A DNA stretch of 64,000 nt from Roseateles puraquae (GTDB taxonomy: Bacteria; Pseudomonadota; Gammaproteobacteria; Burkholderiales; Burkholderiaceae_C). The position numbers and the translations under genes were made by a program. Below, one piece after another: positions 50,375 through 63,252 of the stretch (position 1 is its first letter; every line of letters begins with the position of its first letter). The stretch covers positions 248,001 to 312,000 of the forward strand of contig NZ_NISI01000005.1 in the NCBI RefSeq assembly GCF_002205845.1, in the 5' to 3' direction. The notes under the pieces are model-generated. The model saw only the letters and a list, made by a program, of their open reading frames with translations. It was not told the origin of the DNA and ran no database searches.

Positions 50375-51513
50375 CGTGCGAGCCTCAATCCACTGAACTG
50401 CCAGCGCGCCGCCGGCGGGAAGAAATTGCGATAGCTCGGCCGCGCATGGCCGCTCGGCGTGGCGAGGCTGCCGCCGCGCAGCACCTGCTGGCCGACCATG
50501 AACTTGCCGTTGTATTCGCCCACTGCGCCGGCGGCCGGCTTGAAGCCGGGGTAGGGCGCGTAGCTGGAGCGGGTCCATTGCCAGCCTTGGTCGTCGACCT
50601 GGGCAAAACCTTGCAGCGCGCAGGCGGCTTCCCACTCGAACTCGGTGGGCAGCCGGGCGCCGGCCCATTCGGCATAGGCACAGGCCTCGTAGAAGCTCAG
50701 TTGCGTCACGGGCGCCTGCGGGTCCAGAGGCTGCGCGCCGTGCAGGCCGAACACCCGGCCGTCGTCCAGCCAGTACAGGGGCCGCTGCCAGCCCTGGGCC
50801 TGCACCAGGGCCCAGCCGTCGGACAGCCACAGCAGTGGCTCGCGGTAGCCGCCAGCGTCTATGAAGTCGGCGTACTCACCGCAAGTGACCAGCCGGTTGC
50901 TGATCTCGAACGGCGCCAGCAGCACGGCATGCCGGGGGCCTTCGTTGTCGAAGGCGAAGCCGGCCCCCGCGTGGCCGACCTCGATGATGCCGCCGCCATG
51001 CGCGAGCCACGCCTGTGGCGGCGGCAGGACCGGGGCTGCTGTGGCGTCTCGGTAGGCCGGCAGCAGCGGGTTGCACGAGAAGGCATGCAGGATGTCGGTC
51101 AGCAGCAGCTCCTGGTGCTGTTGCTCGTGGTGGCAGCCGAGTTCGATCAGGGCCTCAGCCTCGGGGGGAGCAACGGGCAGCAGGTCCGCGAGCGCCGCGT
51201 CCACATGCGCGCGGTAGGCCTTGACCTCGGCCAGCGACGGACGGCTCAGCAGGCCGCGTTGCGGCCGTGCGTGGCGCGGGCCAAGGCTTTCGTAGTAGGA
51301 ATTGAAGAGCCGCGCCCAGCGTTCGTCGAACACCCGGTAGCCGCTCAGGAAGGGCGTCAGCACCAGGGTCTCGAAGAACCAGGTGGTGTGGGCCAGGTGC
51401 CACTTGGCGGGGCTCGCGTCCGGCATGGACTGCAGCTGCGCGTCTTCATCGGACAGCGGGGCCGCCAGGGCGAGCGAATGGGCGCGGGTGGTGCGCAGCA
51501 GTTCGGAGAGCAT
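50371..51513 (-). CDS. egtB: Ergothioneine biosynthesis sulfoxide synthase
   Basis: 380 residues from ATG (MLSELLRTTRAH); a TTG six codons earlier is possible. The N-terminal DinB-like domain carries iron-binding histidines (KWHLAHTTWFFE and GCHHEQQHQELL). The C-terminal formylglycine-generating/sulfatase-type domain includes PTEFEWEAAC and LRGGSLATP. The iron enzyme joins hercynine to a thiol (cysteine or gamma-glutamylcysteine) with oxygen. First gene of the egtB-egtD unit. Which thiol is used cannot be told from sequence by eye. Confidence 0.94.
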   Translation of the reverse strand: MLSELLRTTRAHSLALAAPLSDEDAQLQSMPDASPAKWHLAHTTWFFETLVLTPFLSGYRVFDERWARLFNSYYESLGPRHARPQRGLLSRPSLAEVKAYRAHVDAALADLLPVAPPEAEALIELGCHHEQQHQELLLTDILHAFSCNPLLPAYRDATAAPVLPPPQAWLAHGGGIIEVGHAGAGFAFDNEGPRHAVLLAPFEISNRLVTCGEYADFIDAGGYREPLLWLSDGWALVQAQGWQRPLYWLDDGRVFGLHGAQPLDPQAPVTQLSFYEACAYAEWAGARLPTEFEWEAACALQGFAQVDDQGWQWTRSSYAPYPGFKPAAGAVGEYNGKFMVGQQVLRGGSLATPSGHARPSYRNFFPPAARWQFSGLRLAR

Positions 51514-51613
51514 GGGCCCACCGTACCGCAAACTGCTGCCAACGGTGTGTCAGCGAAGGACGACAAGCACGGCGGCCATCCCTAGGAGATCCCAGGAGGT
51601 GGCCCTGCGCGGG

Positions 51614-52000
51614 TCATTTCGGCACGTCGGCCACTTTCGTCAGCGGCCAGGCCAGCAGCAGGCCCAGCGCGATGCCCAGGCCGTCGGCGAACACATCCTC
51701 GACATCGGCGCTGCGCGGCGGCAGGAAGCTCTGCGCCACTTCGATGCCGCAGCCATAGGCCAGCAACACGGCCACCAGCAGCGGCCAGCGGCGAGGCTGC
51801 GGCCACAGCGCCCGCACGCTGGTGAACGCCAGGCTGCCGAAGGCCAGCAGGTGGTTGGATTTGTCCCAGCCGGTGCTCAGTGCCTCCGGCGGTGCGGGGA
51901 CCAGCGCCAGCCAGGTGATGGCGAGGTAGAGCCCCACCAGCAGCAGCCGCCAGAGCCCGCGCTGCGCGGGCGCCAGGGCGAAGTGGATCAATCGGAGCAT
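51614..52000 (-). CDS. VanZ-like membrane protein
   Basis: 128 residues from ATG (MLRLIHFALAP); a TTG six codons upstream is an alternative. About four membrane helices carry the VanZ-family pattern (WDKSNHLLAFGSLAF, EVAQSFLPPRSADVEDVFADGLG). Despite the name, most such proteins have no link to vancomycin or teicoplanin resistance and their function is unknown. It lies 22 bases downstream of the patatin gene and may be co-transcribed with it. Confidence 0.87.
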   Translation of the reverse strand: MLRLIHFALAPAQRGLWRLLLVGLYLAITWLALVPAPPEALSTGWDKSNHLLAFGSLAFTSVRALWPQPRRWPLLVAVLLAYGCGIEVAQSFLPPRSADVEDVFADGLGIALGLLLAWPLTKVADVPK

Positions 52001-52022
52001 GGCGGGGTGACGGGCCAACGGT

Positions 52023-54326
52023 TCACTTCATCTGCAGCAGCCAGTTCCTGGCCTGGCGCAGCTGCTGCGACAGCTGGATGGCGGACGGGGCGTTGGCGCC
52101 TTCGGGGCTGGGCCACTTTTCCAGCAGCGCGGCGTCGATCTGCTCCCGCGAGGCGCTGTTGAGCATCCAGTTCATCGAGGGCGGGCGCTGGCCGGGCATC
52201 AAGGGCAGGCGCAGCTCCGCCACCTGGCCACAGCCACCCACGCGCTTGATGAGGTCGACCATGGCGTCCCGGCCGCGGGCATCGTTGCTGTTCAGGATGC
52301 CCTGGGCGGGCGCGACGACCTCATTGAGCCCCATGTGCGTGGCGCGGTAGCGGCGGCCGTCCAGCGGCAGCGCGTCGGCCGAGGTGGGAGCGTCGCGGCA
52401 GAGCCAGTCCTCCACCTTGGACGGCGAATTGACCAGCAGCAGCAGCCGCACGCGGGCCCGGTCGAGGATGCCTTGGGCCGCGCAGTCGTCCTCGGGTTTG
52501 CAGGCCTTGAGCCGGCCGCTGGCCTCCAGGTCCCGCAGCAGGTCGGTCAGCGCGAGTGTGGCGCTGGATTCCACGTAGCCGCCGTCGCCCAGGCGGTCCC
52601 ATACGGGGCCGACATCGTCATGCTCGGCATCCCGGTGAGGCTCCTGGAACACCACCGCCGCGGCCGGGCTGATGTAGGGGAAGCGGGCGCTGTTGTGCAC
52701 GGCCTGGGCCAGGGTGAGGCGGTCGACCTCCAGGCCGAGGGTGGGGTCGACCAGGTCGATGCCGTCCGCGGTCGGCATCAGGAAATCCGCCTGATAGACC
52801 CGCTGGCCGCGCGAGAGCGCGCTGGTGTTCAAGGCCAGCAGCGGCAGCCATCCTGCCTTGCCGGCGCGCGCGTGCAGGGCGGTGAAGGCTTCGCTCCAAG
52901 GGTTGGGTTCGGGTTGCTCGCCCGGCGGGCATTGGCTGGCCAGGGCGCGTGGCCAGTCGCGGGTCCAGACCTCTTCCAGGGCCAGCGATCGGTCAGCGCC
53001 CGCGAATGCCACCGGCAGGAAGCGTTGGGCGAAGTCCGGATACAGCAGATAGCCGACCGGCGTGGCGAGGTGGTCGCGGCCGGTGAAATCGCGCACCAGG
53101 TTCCAGGGCGTGCAGGTGGCAGCATTCGCCGCCTGACGGCGGGCATCCAGTGCCGCCACGAAGGTGGCCGCGCCCAGCGCGCCGCCCGAGGTGCCGCTGA
53201 TGGCGAACACCGAGTCGGCGAAGTTCACGCCTTGCTGCTCGCCCACCGCCTGCAGATGCGCCAGCGAGGCGCTGCCCCAATAGGCAGCGCGCGAGGCGCC
53301 GCCGGTCACGGCCACCAGCACGAGGGGTCGCTTGCCGTCCGCACCCACGGTCCGCATCCATTGCTGCAGCCAGGCGTCGGTCGGTTTGCGGGAGCCCACG
53401 GGGGCCACCGCGCTGCGCTCGGGATCGGCCACCCGGTGGTTGTCATTGAGGGGCGAGAAGGCGACGAACAGCAGCAGGGGCAGCGGGGTGAGCGGGATGC
53501 GGATGAGGGCCTTGGGGACGTAGGTCAGCAGGATGCCGCCGAAGACCGTCCAGCTGCCCATCGCGAGCAGCACCAACGCGGGTGCGCCCAGCGCCCGGGC
53601 CGTGGCCTCAGGCCAGGCCAGCAGCGCGGCGAAGATGCTCCACTGCAGCAGCAGCACCGCCACCACCAGCGCGCGCGACGGCGTGCTCATGCGGTCCTCG
53701 CGGGCCATCGCGGCCAGGGCATCGCGGCGCGCGTCCAGGCACAGCAGGCGTGCCAGCCAGCTCTCGTTGCCGAGCTTCAGCAGCCAGGCGCGGCGCTTGC
53801 AGACGAAGAGCATCAGCGCGGCGGTGACGCCCAGCAGCACGACGCCAATCAGCCGTTCACGTGACTGCATCAGGAAGAACGCCGCAATCGGCAGCCCACC
53901 GCCCGCCACCAGCGCGCGCGGCAGCCAGCGGCGCAGCCCCTCGGCGAAGCGCGGGCGCACGCACTCGCCCAGGGTGTCAGGCTTGAACCGCCGGTCCAGC
54001 AGCAGCCGGGCGGTGTACCAGGACAGCAGCAGCCACAGCCCGAAGGCCAGCACCAGCACGGCCGTCTGCACGCTGCCAACCTCCAGCGCGAGCAGCGTTT
54101 CTCGCGCCTGGTCGACCTTCAGCAGCACGATCACCCCGGCCAGCACCACGCCGACCGGGAAGGCGCACAGCCCCAGGACCCGCAGCAGGTACAGCACCCA
54201 CGGCACATCACCCTCCGGGCGCGGCGGGCCTTCGGGTGGGCGGCCGGGCTCGGGCGGCACGGGCGGCGGTGAGAACCGGGGCGGCGGCGCAGGATCGTGG
54301 GGCGGGTAGACGACCGGAATCAGCAT
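52023..54326 (-). CDS. Membrane-anchored patatin-like phospholipase
   Basis: 767 residues from ATG (MLIPVVYPPHD). A Pro-rich cytoplasmic head is followed by about six hydrophobic segments in the first 300 residues. The patatin domain then shows GTSGGALG with nucleophile Ser380 and the catalytic Asp581 in GDGGYVES. Patatins are lipid acyl hydrolases. The N-terminal membrane domain makes this much longer than the common 300-residue bacterial patatins. Its role (lipid turnover or effector) is not indicated by neighbours. Confidence 0.85.
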   Translation of the reverse strand: MLIPVVYPPHDPAPPPRFSPPPVPPEPGRPPEGPPRPEGDVPWVLYLLRVLGLCAFPVGVVLAGVIVLLKVDQARETLLALEVGSVQTAVLVLAFGLWLLLSWYTARLLLDRRFKPDTLGECVRPRFAEGLRRWLPRALVAGGGLPIAAFFLMQSRERLIGVVLLGVTAALMLFVCKRRAWLLKLGNESWLARLLCLDARRDALAAMAREDRMSTPSRALVVAVLLLQWSIFAALLAWPEATARALGAPALVLLAMGSWTVFGGILLTYVPKALIRIPLTPLPLLLFVAFSPLNDNHRVADPERSAVAPVGSRKPTDAWLQQWMRTVGADGKRPLVLVAVTGGASRAAYWGSASLAHLQAVGEQQGVNFADSVFAISGTSGGALGAATFVAALDARRQAANAATCTPWNLVRDFTGRDHLATPVGYLLYPDFAQRFLPVAFAGADRSLALEEVWTRDWPRALASQCPPGEQPEPNPWSEAFTALHARAGKAGWLPLLALNTSALSRGQRVYQADFLMPTADGIDLVDPTLGLEVDRLTLAQAVHNSARFPYISPAAAVVFQEPHRDAEHDDVGPVWDRLGDGGYVESSATLALTDLLRDLEASGRLKACKPEDDCAAQGILDRARVRLLLLVNSPSKVEDWLCRDAPTSADALPLDGRRYRATHMGLNEVVAPAQGILNSNDARGRDAMVDLIKRVGGCGQVAELRLPLMPGQRPPSMNWMLNSASREQIDAALLEKWPSPEGANAPSAIQLSQQLRQARNWLLQMK

Positions 54327-54453
54327 GGGCCGCACTCTAGCCGTGGCCCGTGATGCAGCCCATGCGCGCAAGCCCTCCTGGGAAACCCTTGGCGCGGTGT
54401 GCAGTGCCGGTGACGCCCGTACAGTTACAGATCACAAATCAGGCAGGAGGACC

Positions 54454-54834
54454 ATGGACAACGCACAACTGATGCCTCTGCTGGGAGGCGCGCTCATCGG
54501 GATCGGGCTGGGCGCGGGGGCGGTGTACTTCTGGCTGTCGTCGCAGCTCAAGCAGGAGCGCCAGCGGCTGAACCATGTCGAGCAGGCGCGCCAGCAGTCC
54601 GGCCAGCAGGTGACGCAGGCGCGCAAGCAGATCGAGCAGTTGCAGCGCGAGAACCATGAGCTGCGCCTGGCCGTGCGCCCGGCGCCGCGCCCTGCGCCGG
54701 CTCCGGTGGTCGAGCCCGCCGTCGATGCGGCCGAGGCGGCGCGCCTGTATGCCGAGTCCAAGATGCAGCCGCCCGCGCCCAAGCCAGCGCCGCGCGCCTT
54801 CAAGGACACCGAAGTCCTCAAGCGCGACGAGTAG
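54454..54834 (+). CDS. Small single-pass membrane protein with coiled coil
   Basis: 126 residues with a strong AGGAGG. One N-terminal membrane helix (LLGGALIGIGLGAGAVYFWL) is followed by a Gln/Arg-rich coiled coil (about 28-75), then a Pro/Ala-rich linker and a charged tail. The layout recalls YhcB/DUF1043-type cell-envelope proteins, but identity is not certain. Stands alone between the divergent patatin gene and the fad operon. Confidence 0.75.
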   Translation: MDNAQLMPLLGGALIGIGLGAGAVYFWLSSQLKQERQRLNHVEQARQQSGQQVTQARKQIEQLQRENHELRLAVRPAPRPAPAPVVEPAVDAAEAARLYAESKMQPPAPKPAPRAFKDTEVLKRDE

Positions 54835-54892
54835 CCTCGCGTCTCCTTGTCACTGCCGGGACAAGACCCCGACAAAGCCGCTGCCTAGAATC

Positions 54893-54904
54893 GAACGGTC
54901 GTTC
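54893..54904. promoter_or_regulatory. TetR-type operator GAACGGTCGTTC before fad operon
   Basis: Inverted repeat GAACG-GT-CGTTC, 57 bases before the FadJ-type start. Palindromes of this kind before beta-oxidation genes are typical of TetR-family fatty-acid regulators in Betaproteobacteria. No regulator gene is in the window. Confidence 0.55.
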
Positions 54905-54960
54905 TATTTCTGGGCCGGCTGCAGGAGACGCGGCACGGCCCGCCAACCGAGGTCGTGCCC

Positions 54961-57054
<2,094 letters not shown>

Positions 57055-57073
57055 CCATCGCCTGAATAAACAC

Positions 57074-57147
57074 AGCCACAGAGACACAAAGGCACAGAGG
57101 AATTCATGAGTTCAGAGGTTCTCTCTGTGTCTATGGGCCTCTGTGGC
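57074..57147. repeat. ACAGAG inverted repeat, copy 5 (fadJ-thiolase spacer)
   Basis: The left arm AGCCACAGAGACACAAAGGC and the right arm CTATGGGCCTCTGTGGCTT pair imperfectly. It lies 8.4 kb from copy 4 but again inside an operon spacer, between co-directional genes. Confidence 0.8.
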
Positions 57148-57228
57148 TTTGTTCGATGCTGAAGACATTGAGTGCCAGACCGCCCGAGCGAAGCGAGTAG
57201 CTCTGGCACCAACTGACTAGGACAAGAC

Positions 57229-58404
<1,176 letters not shown>

Positions 58405-58407
58405 CCC

Positions 58408-58475
58408 ACCCCCTACCGGCTTCGCCGGCCCCCTCAAGGGGGCGAGCCGCGCAGCCCGGCAAAGCCGGATTTGCG
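58408..58475. repeat. Paired hairpins between thiolase and acyl-CoA dehydrogenase genes
   Basis: CCGGC-TTC-GCCGG (58416-58428) and GCCCCC-TCAA-GGGGGC (58428-58443) are followed by a CCCGGCAAAGCCGG stem. The composition is that of intergenic palindromes common in Burkholderiales. It may act as an RNA-stabilising or weak terminating element. Confidence 0.5.
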
Positions 58476-58532
58476 GGTTCTGCTGGATGAGTCGGCAGGG
58501 CTTGGCCCTGCCTCAATGATGAGGGAGTGCGC

Positions 58533-60329
<1,797 letters not shown>

Positions 60330-60344
60330 ATCACAGGAGACAAC

Positions 60345-61136
60345 ATGAGCACGAAAGTCCAAGCCCTTTTCGACCTCACCGGCCAGGTCGCCCTCGTCAC
60401 CGGCGGCTCGCGCGGCCTCGGGCTGCAGATTGCCGAGGCCCTCGGCGAAGCCGGCGCCAAGATCATGCTGACCTCGCGCAAGGCCGCCGACCTGGAAGAG
60501 GCCACGGCCCACCTGCAGGCCCGCGGCATCGATGCGCGCTGGATCGCGGCCGACGCGGCCAAGCCCGAGGAAGCGCACCGCGTGGTGGCCGAGACGATGG
60601 AGCGCCTCGGCCAGATCGACATCCTCGTTAACAACGCCGGTGCCACCTGGGGCGCCCCGGCCGAAGACCATCCGCTGGAGGCCTGGGACAAGGTCATGGA
60701 CCTGAACATCCGCAGCCTCTTCGTCTTCGCCCAGGCCGTGGCCAAGGCCAGCATGATCCCGCGCAAGTCGGGCCGCATCATCAATGTGGCGTCCATCGCG
60801 GGCCTGTCGGGCAACCTCGGCGCGATGAAGACCATCGCCTACAACACCAGCAAGGGCGCCGCCGTGAACTTCACGCGGGCGCTGGCCGGCGAGTGGGGCC
60901 AGCACGGCATCACCGTCAATGCGCTGGCGCCGGGCTTCTTCCCGAGCAAGATGACCAAGGGCCTGCTGGCGGCGGTTGGCGAGGAGAAGATGGCTGCGCA
61001 TGCGCCGCTGAACCGCATCGGCGATGACGACGACCTCAAGGGCGCTGCGCTGTTGTTCGCCTCGCGGGCCGGCAAGCACATCACGGGTCAGATCCTGGCC
61101 GTGGACGGTGGCGTCAGCGCTGTGCACGGTGGCTGA
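60345..61136 (+). CDS. Short-chain dehydrogenase/reductase
   Basis: 263 residues with CAGGAGACA upstream. The classical SDR motifs are TGGSRGLGLQ (NAD(P) binding), NNAG, and Tyr166-x3-Lys170 in AYNTSKG. The length is normal. FabG-like reductases in beta-oxidation operons often act on 3-hydroxyacyl-CoA or 2,4-dienoyl intermediates, but the exact substrate is not readable. It starts 15 bases after the acyl-CoA dehydrogenase. Confidence 0.9.
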   Translation: MSTKVQALFDLTGQVALVTGGSRGLGLQIAEALGEAGAKIMLTSRKAADLEEATAHLQARGIDARWIAADAAKPEEAHRVVAETMERLGQIDILVNNAGATWGAPAEDHPLEAWDKVMDLNIRSLFVFAQAVAKASMIPRKSGRIINVASIAGLSGNLGAMKTIAYNTSKGAAVNFTRALAGEWGQHGITVNALAPGFFPSKMTKGLLAAVGEEKMAAHAPLNRIGDDDDLKGAALLFASRAGKHITGQILAVDGGVSAVHGG

Positions 61137-61154
61137 CCGCCTGACAATGCGCAC

Positions 61155-61628
61155 ATGACCCGCCCCTCGCCCCCGCTCCACTTCCCCGTGCACATTCCCT
61201 TCGTGCAGCAGCTCGGCTTCGAGCTGCACAGCCTGGGCCACGGCGAGGCCGAGATCCGGGTGGACCTGCAGGAGGGCCATCTCAACTCCTGGGAGGTGGC
61301 GCATGGCGGCGTGCTGATGACGCTGCTGGACGTGGCCATGGCGCATGCCGCGCGCAGCATCCACCGCGACCAGCCGGGCATGGGCCCCGGTGTGGTGACC
61401 GTGGAGATGAAGACCAGCTTCATGCGCCCTGGCGAGGGCGAGCTGCGCTGCCATGCCAAGCTGCTGCACCGCTCCACCACCATGGCCTTCTGCGAAGGCT
61501 CGGTGTTCGGCGGCGACGGCAAGCTCTGCGCCCATGCCACCGGCACCTTCAAGTACCTGAAGGCCCTGCCCACCCAGGGCCGGCGGCTGAACCAGCTCAC
61601 GCCCACGCCGCCCGAGCCGGCGGCCTGA
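61155..61628 (+). CDS. PaaI-family hotdog thioesterase
   Basis: 157 residues. The hotdog fold is indicated by AHGGVLMTLLDVAMAHAA, the region of the catalytic Asp/His/Gly in PaaI-type thioesterases, and GVVTVEMKTSFMRP. It hydrolyses an acyl-CoA thioester, perhaps rescuing CoA from dead-end intermediates of this pathway. It is 18 bases after the SDR and closes the operon. Confidence 0.9.
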   Translation: MTRPSPPLHFPVHIPFVQQLGFELHSLGHGEAEIRVDLQEGHLNSWEVAHGGVLMTLLDVAMAHAARSIHRDQPGMGPGVVTVEMKTSFMRPGEGELRCHAKLLHRSTTMAFCEGSVFGGDGKLCAHATGTFKYLKALPTQGRRLNQLTPTPPEPAA

Positions 61629-61892
61629 GCGGCCTCGGCGACCGGCTGGCCGCGCACCGCGCGCGGTTTTGATCGCGCCGATTTGAAACGGCGTTCCGAA
61701 AGCGTGCACAATCACGCCAGCGTCTGCACCTCCAACCCGGGGTGCGCGGTTGGCCAGGCGGCCGTCCGGACCCTGCCGTCCGGCGCCCTCGCGGGGATCT
61801 CGCCCCTGGCATGACGGCCTGCGACCGGAGCCCTCTGGCTCCCGCCGCCCGGCCCTTCGCCCACCTCCAGATTCGCCCGAAAGCCACCCGCC

Positions 61893-62534
61893 ATGAAGAT
61901 CGCCCTCATCATCGAGAACAGCCAGGCCGCCAAGTCCGAGATCGTTCACAACGCGCTCAAGACGGTCGCCGAGCCCCTGGGCCACAGCGTCCACCACTAC
62001 GGCATGTACACGCCGGAAGACAAGGCCTCTCTCACCTACGTCATGAACGGCCTGCTGGCCGGCATCCTGCTCAACAGCAAGGCGGCCGACTTCGTCGTCA
62101 CCGGTTGCGGCACCGGCATGGGCTCCATGCTGGCCTGCAACAGCATGCCCGGCGTGTTCTGCGGCCTGGTCATCGACCCGACCGACGCTTTCCTGTTTGG
62201 CCAGATCAACGACGGCAACGCCATGTCCATGCCCTACGCCAAGGGCTTCGGCTGGGCGGCCGAGCTGAACCTGCAGGACTGCTACCGCAAGCTGCTGGAG
62301 AACGAGCGCGGCGCCGGCTACCCCAAGGAGCGCGCCGCCATCATGGCCAAGAACCGCGGCATCCTGAAGGATCTGAAGGCCGCGTCGTGCAAGGACATGC
62401 TGACGGTGCTTAAGACCGTCGACCAGGACCTGCTCAAGGCCGCCGTGTCGGGCGAGAAGTTCCAGGAACTGTTCTTCACGAACTGCCAGGACGACGCCAT
62501 CGCCGCGCACATCAAGGGCGTGCTGGCTCGCTGA
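61893..62534 (+). CDS. RpiB/LacA/LacB-family sugar-phosphate isomerase
   Basis: 213 residues. VVTGCGTGMGSMLACNSMPGV is the family's catalytic loop with the Cys base. The first 150 residues are the RpiB-like fold; the C-terminal 60 (ERAAIMAKNRGILKDL onward) are an extension seen in a proteobacterial subgroup, longer than E. coli RpiB. It probably isomerises a pentose or hexose phosphate, substrate unknown. It stands alone behind a 264-base leader and is followed by a hairpin terminator. Confidence 0.88.
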   Translation: MKIALIIENSQAAKSEIVHNALKTVAEPLGHSVHHYGMYTPEDKASLTYVMNGLLAGILLNSKAADFVVTGCGTGMGSMLACNSMPGVFCGLVIDPTDAFLFGQINDGNAMSMPYAKGFGWAAELNLQDCYRKLLENERGAGYPKERAAIMAKNRGILKDLKAASCKDMLTVLKTVDQDLLKAAVSGEKFQELFFTNCQDDAIAAHIKGVLAR

Positions 62535-62556
62535 GCGCTGCCGGCTCGCTGCACAC

Positions 62557-62577
62557 AAGGGCCCTGCGGGGCCCTTT
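62557..62577. terminator. Hairpin terminator after RpiB-like gene
   Basis: A perfect 8-base stem AAGGGCCC / GGGCCCTT with a TGCG loop, ending in three T. A short T-run on one side and AA on the other make it weakly bidirectional. It separates the isomerase from the LysR remnant. Confidence 0.75.
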
Positions 62578-62618
62578 CAGCTGGCATCACGCCGCGTCGC
62601 AATAGGTCGCGGACCGCT

Positions 62619-62995
62619 TTAGATGCCCGTGGCGACGAGATGGTCGCCGAAGGCCCTGACCTTGGCAGACTGCCTGCGCTGCGGCGGGCTCACGAGATGC
62701 AGGGGCAGGTCTTGCACGGTCCATTCCGGCAGCAGCCGCTCGACCTCGCCATTCGCCAGTTCTGCCTCGAAGAGAAACAGCGGTGCGTACCCGATGCCCA
62801 TGCCCGCCAGCACCGAGGCCCGGATGACCTCGCTGGCATTGGTCTGCAGGTTGCCGGCGGCACGCACCGTGTGCACGCTGCCTGGGGAAGCGCCCGCGCC
62901 CGGCCCGGCGACAAAGCTCCAGGCATTGCCGCGCGCCAGTTCGCTGTAGACGATGCAGTTGTGTGCCAGCAGGTCGTCGGGATGCCGCAGCGGCA
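62619..62995 (-). pseudogene. LysR regulator, 5'-truncated remnant
   Basis: About 125 codons of a LysR substrate-binding domain are readable from RHPDDLLAHNCIVYSEL through VIRASVLAGMGIGYAPLFLF to the stop. The DNA-binding domain and first half of the effector domain are missing. Upstream in this frame the sequence becomes the antisense of the neighbouring carboxymuconolactone-decarboxylase-like remnant. The break is near 62990-63003. It lacks a start with ribosome site and cannot make a regulator. Confidence 0.8.
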
Positions 62996-63222
62996 CGGCA
63001 CCGTTCGACCCCAAGCTCGATGCGCTGGCACGTTTGGTGAAGCAGGTGGCGCTCGACCGCGGGCACGCCGAGGCAGCGCTGCTGGATGCGTTCTTTGCCG
63101 CCGGCTGGACGCAGGAGAACCTGGTCGACACGCTGGTCGTCATCGGCGACAAGGTGGTCAGCAACTACCTGCATTCGACGACGCAGATCCCGGTCGACTT
63201 TCCCGCCGCTCCCGCGCTCTGA
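62996..63222 (+). pseudogene. Carboxymuconolactone decarboxylase/AhpD-like protein, 5'-truncated remnant
   Basis: About 74 codons of the C-terminal half of an AhpD-like protein: DPKLDALARLVKQVALDRGH, FFAAGWTQENLVDTLVVIGD and a final HSTTQIPVDFPAAPAL. The N-terminal half with the catalytic CxxC is absent. It joins head to head with the LysR remnant, as expected if one deletion removed both 5' ends and the shared promoter region. Confidence 0.78.
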
Positions 63223-63252
63223 ACTGCGGCGCCAAGCTGCGAGACTGTCGCG

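Noticed and set aside
62619-63164. A 181-codon minus frame taken as an intact small protein
   Set aside because: Its first third is antisense of the AhpD-like remnant; only the last part reads as LysR. It is treated as a truncated gene.
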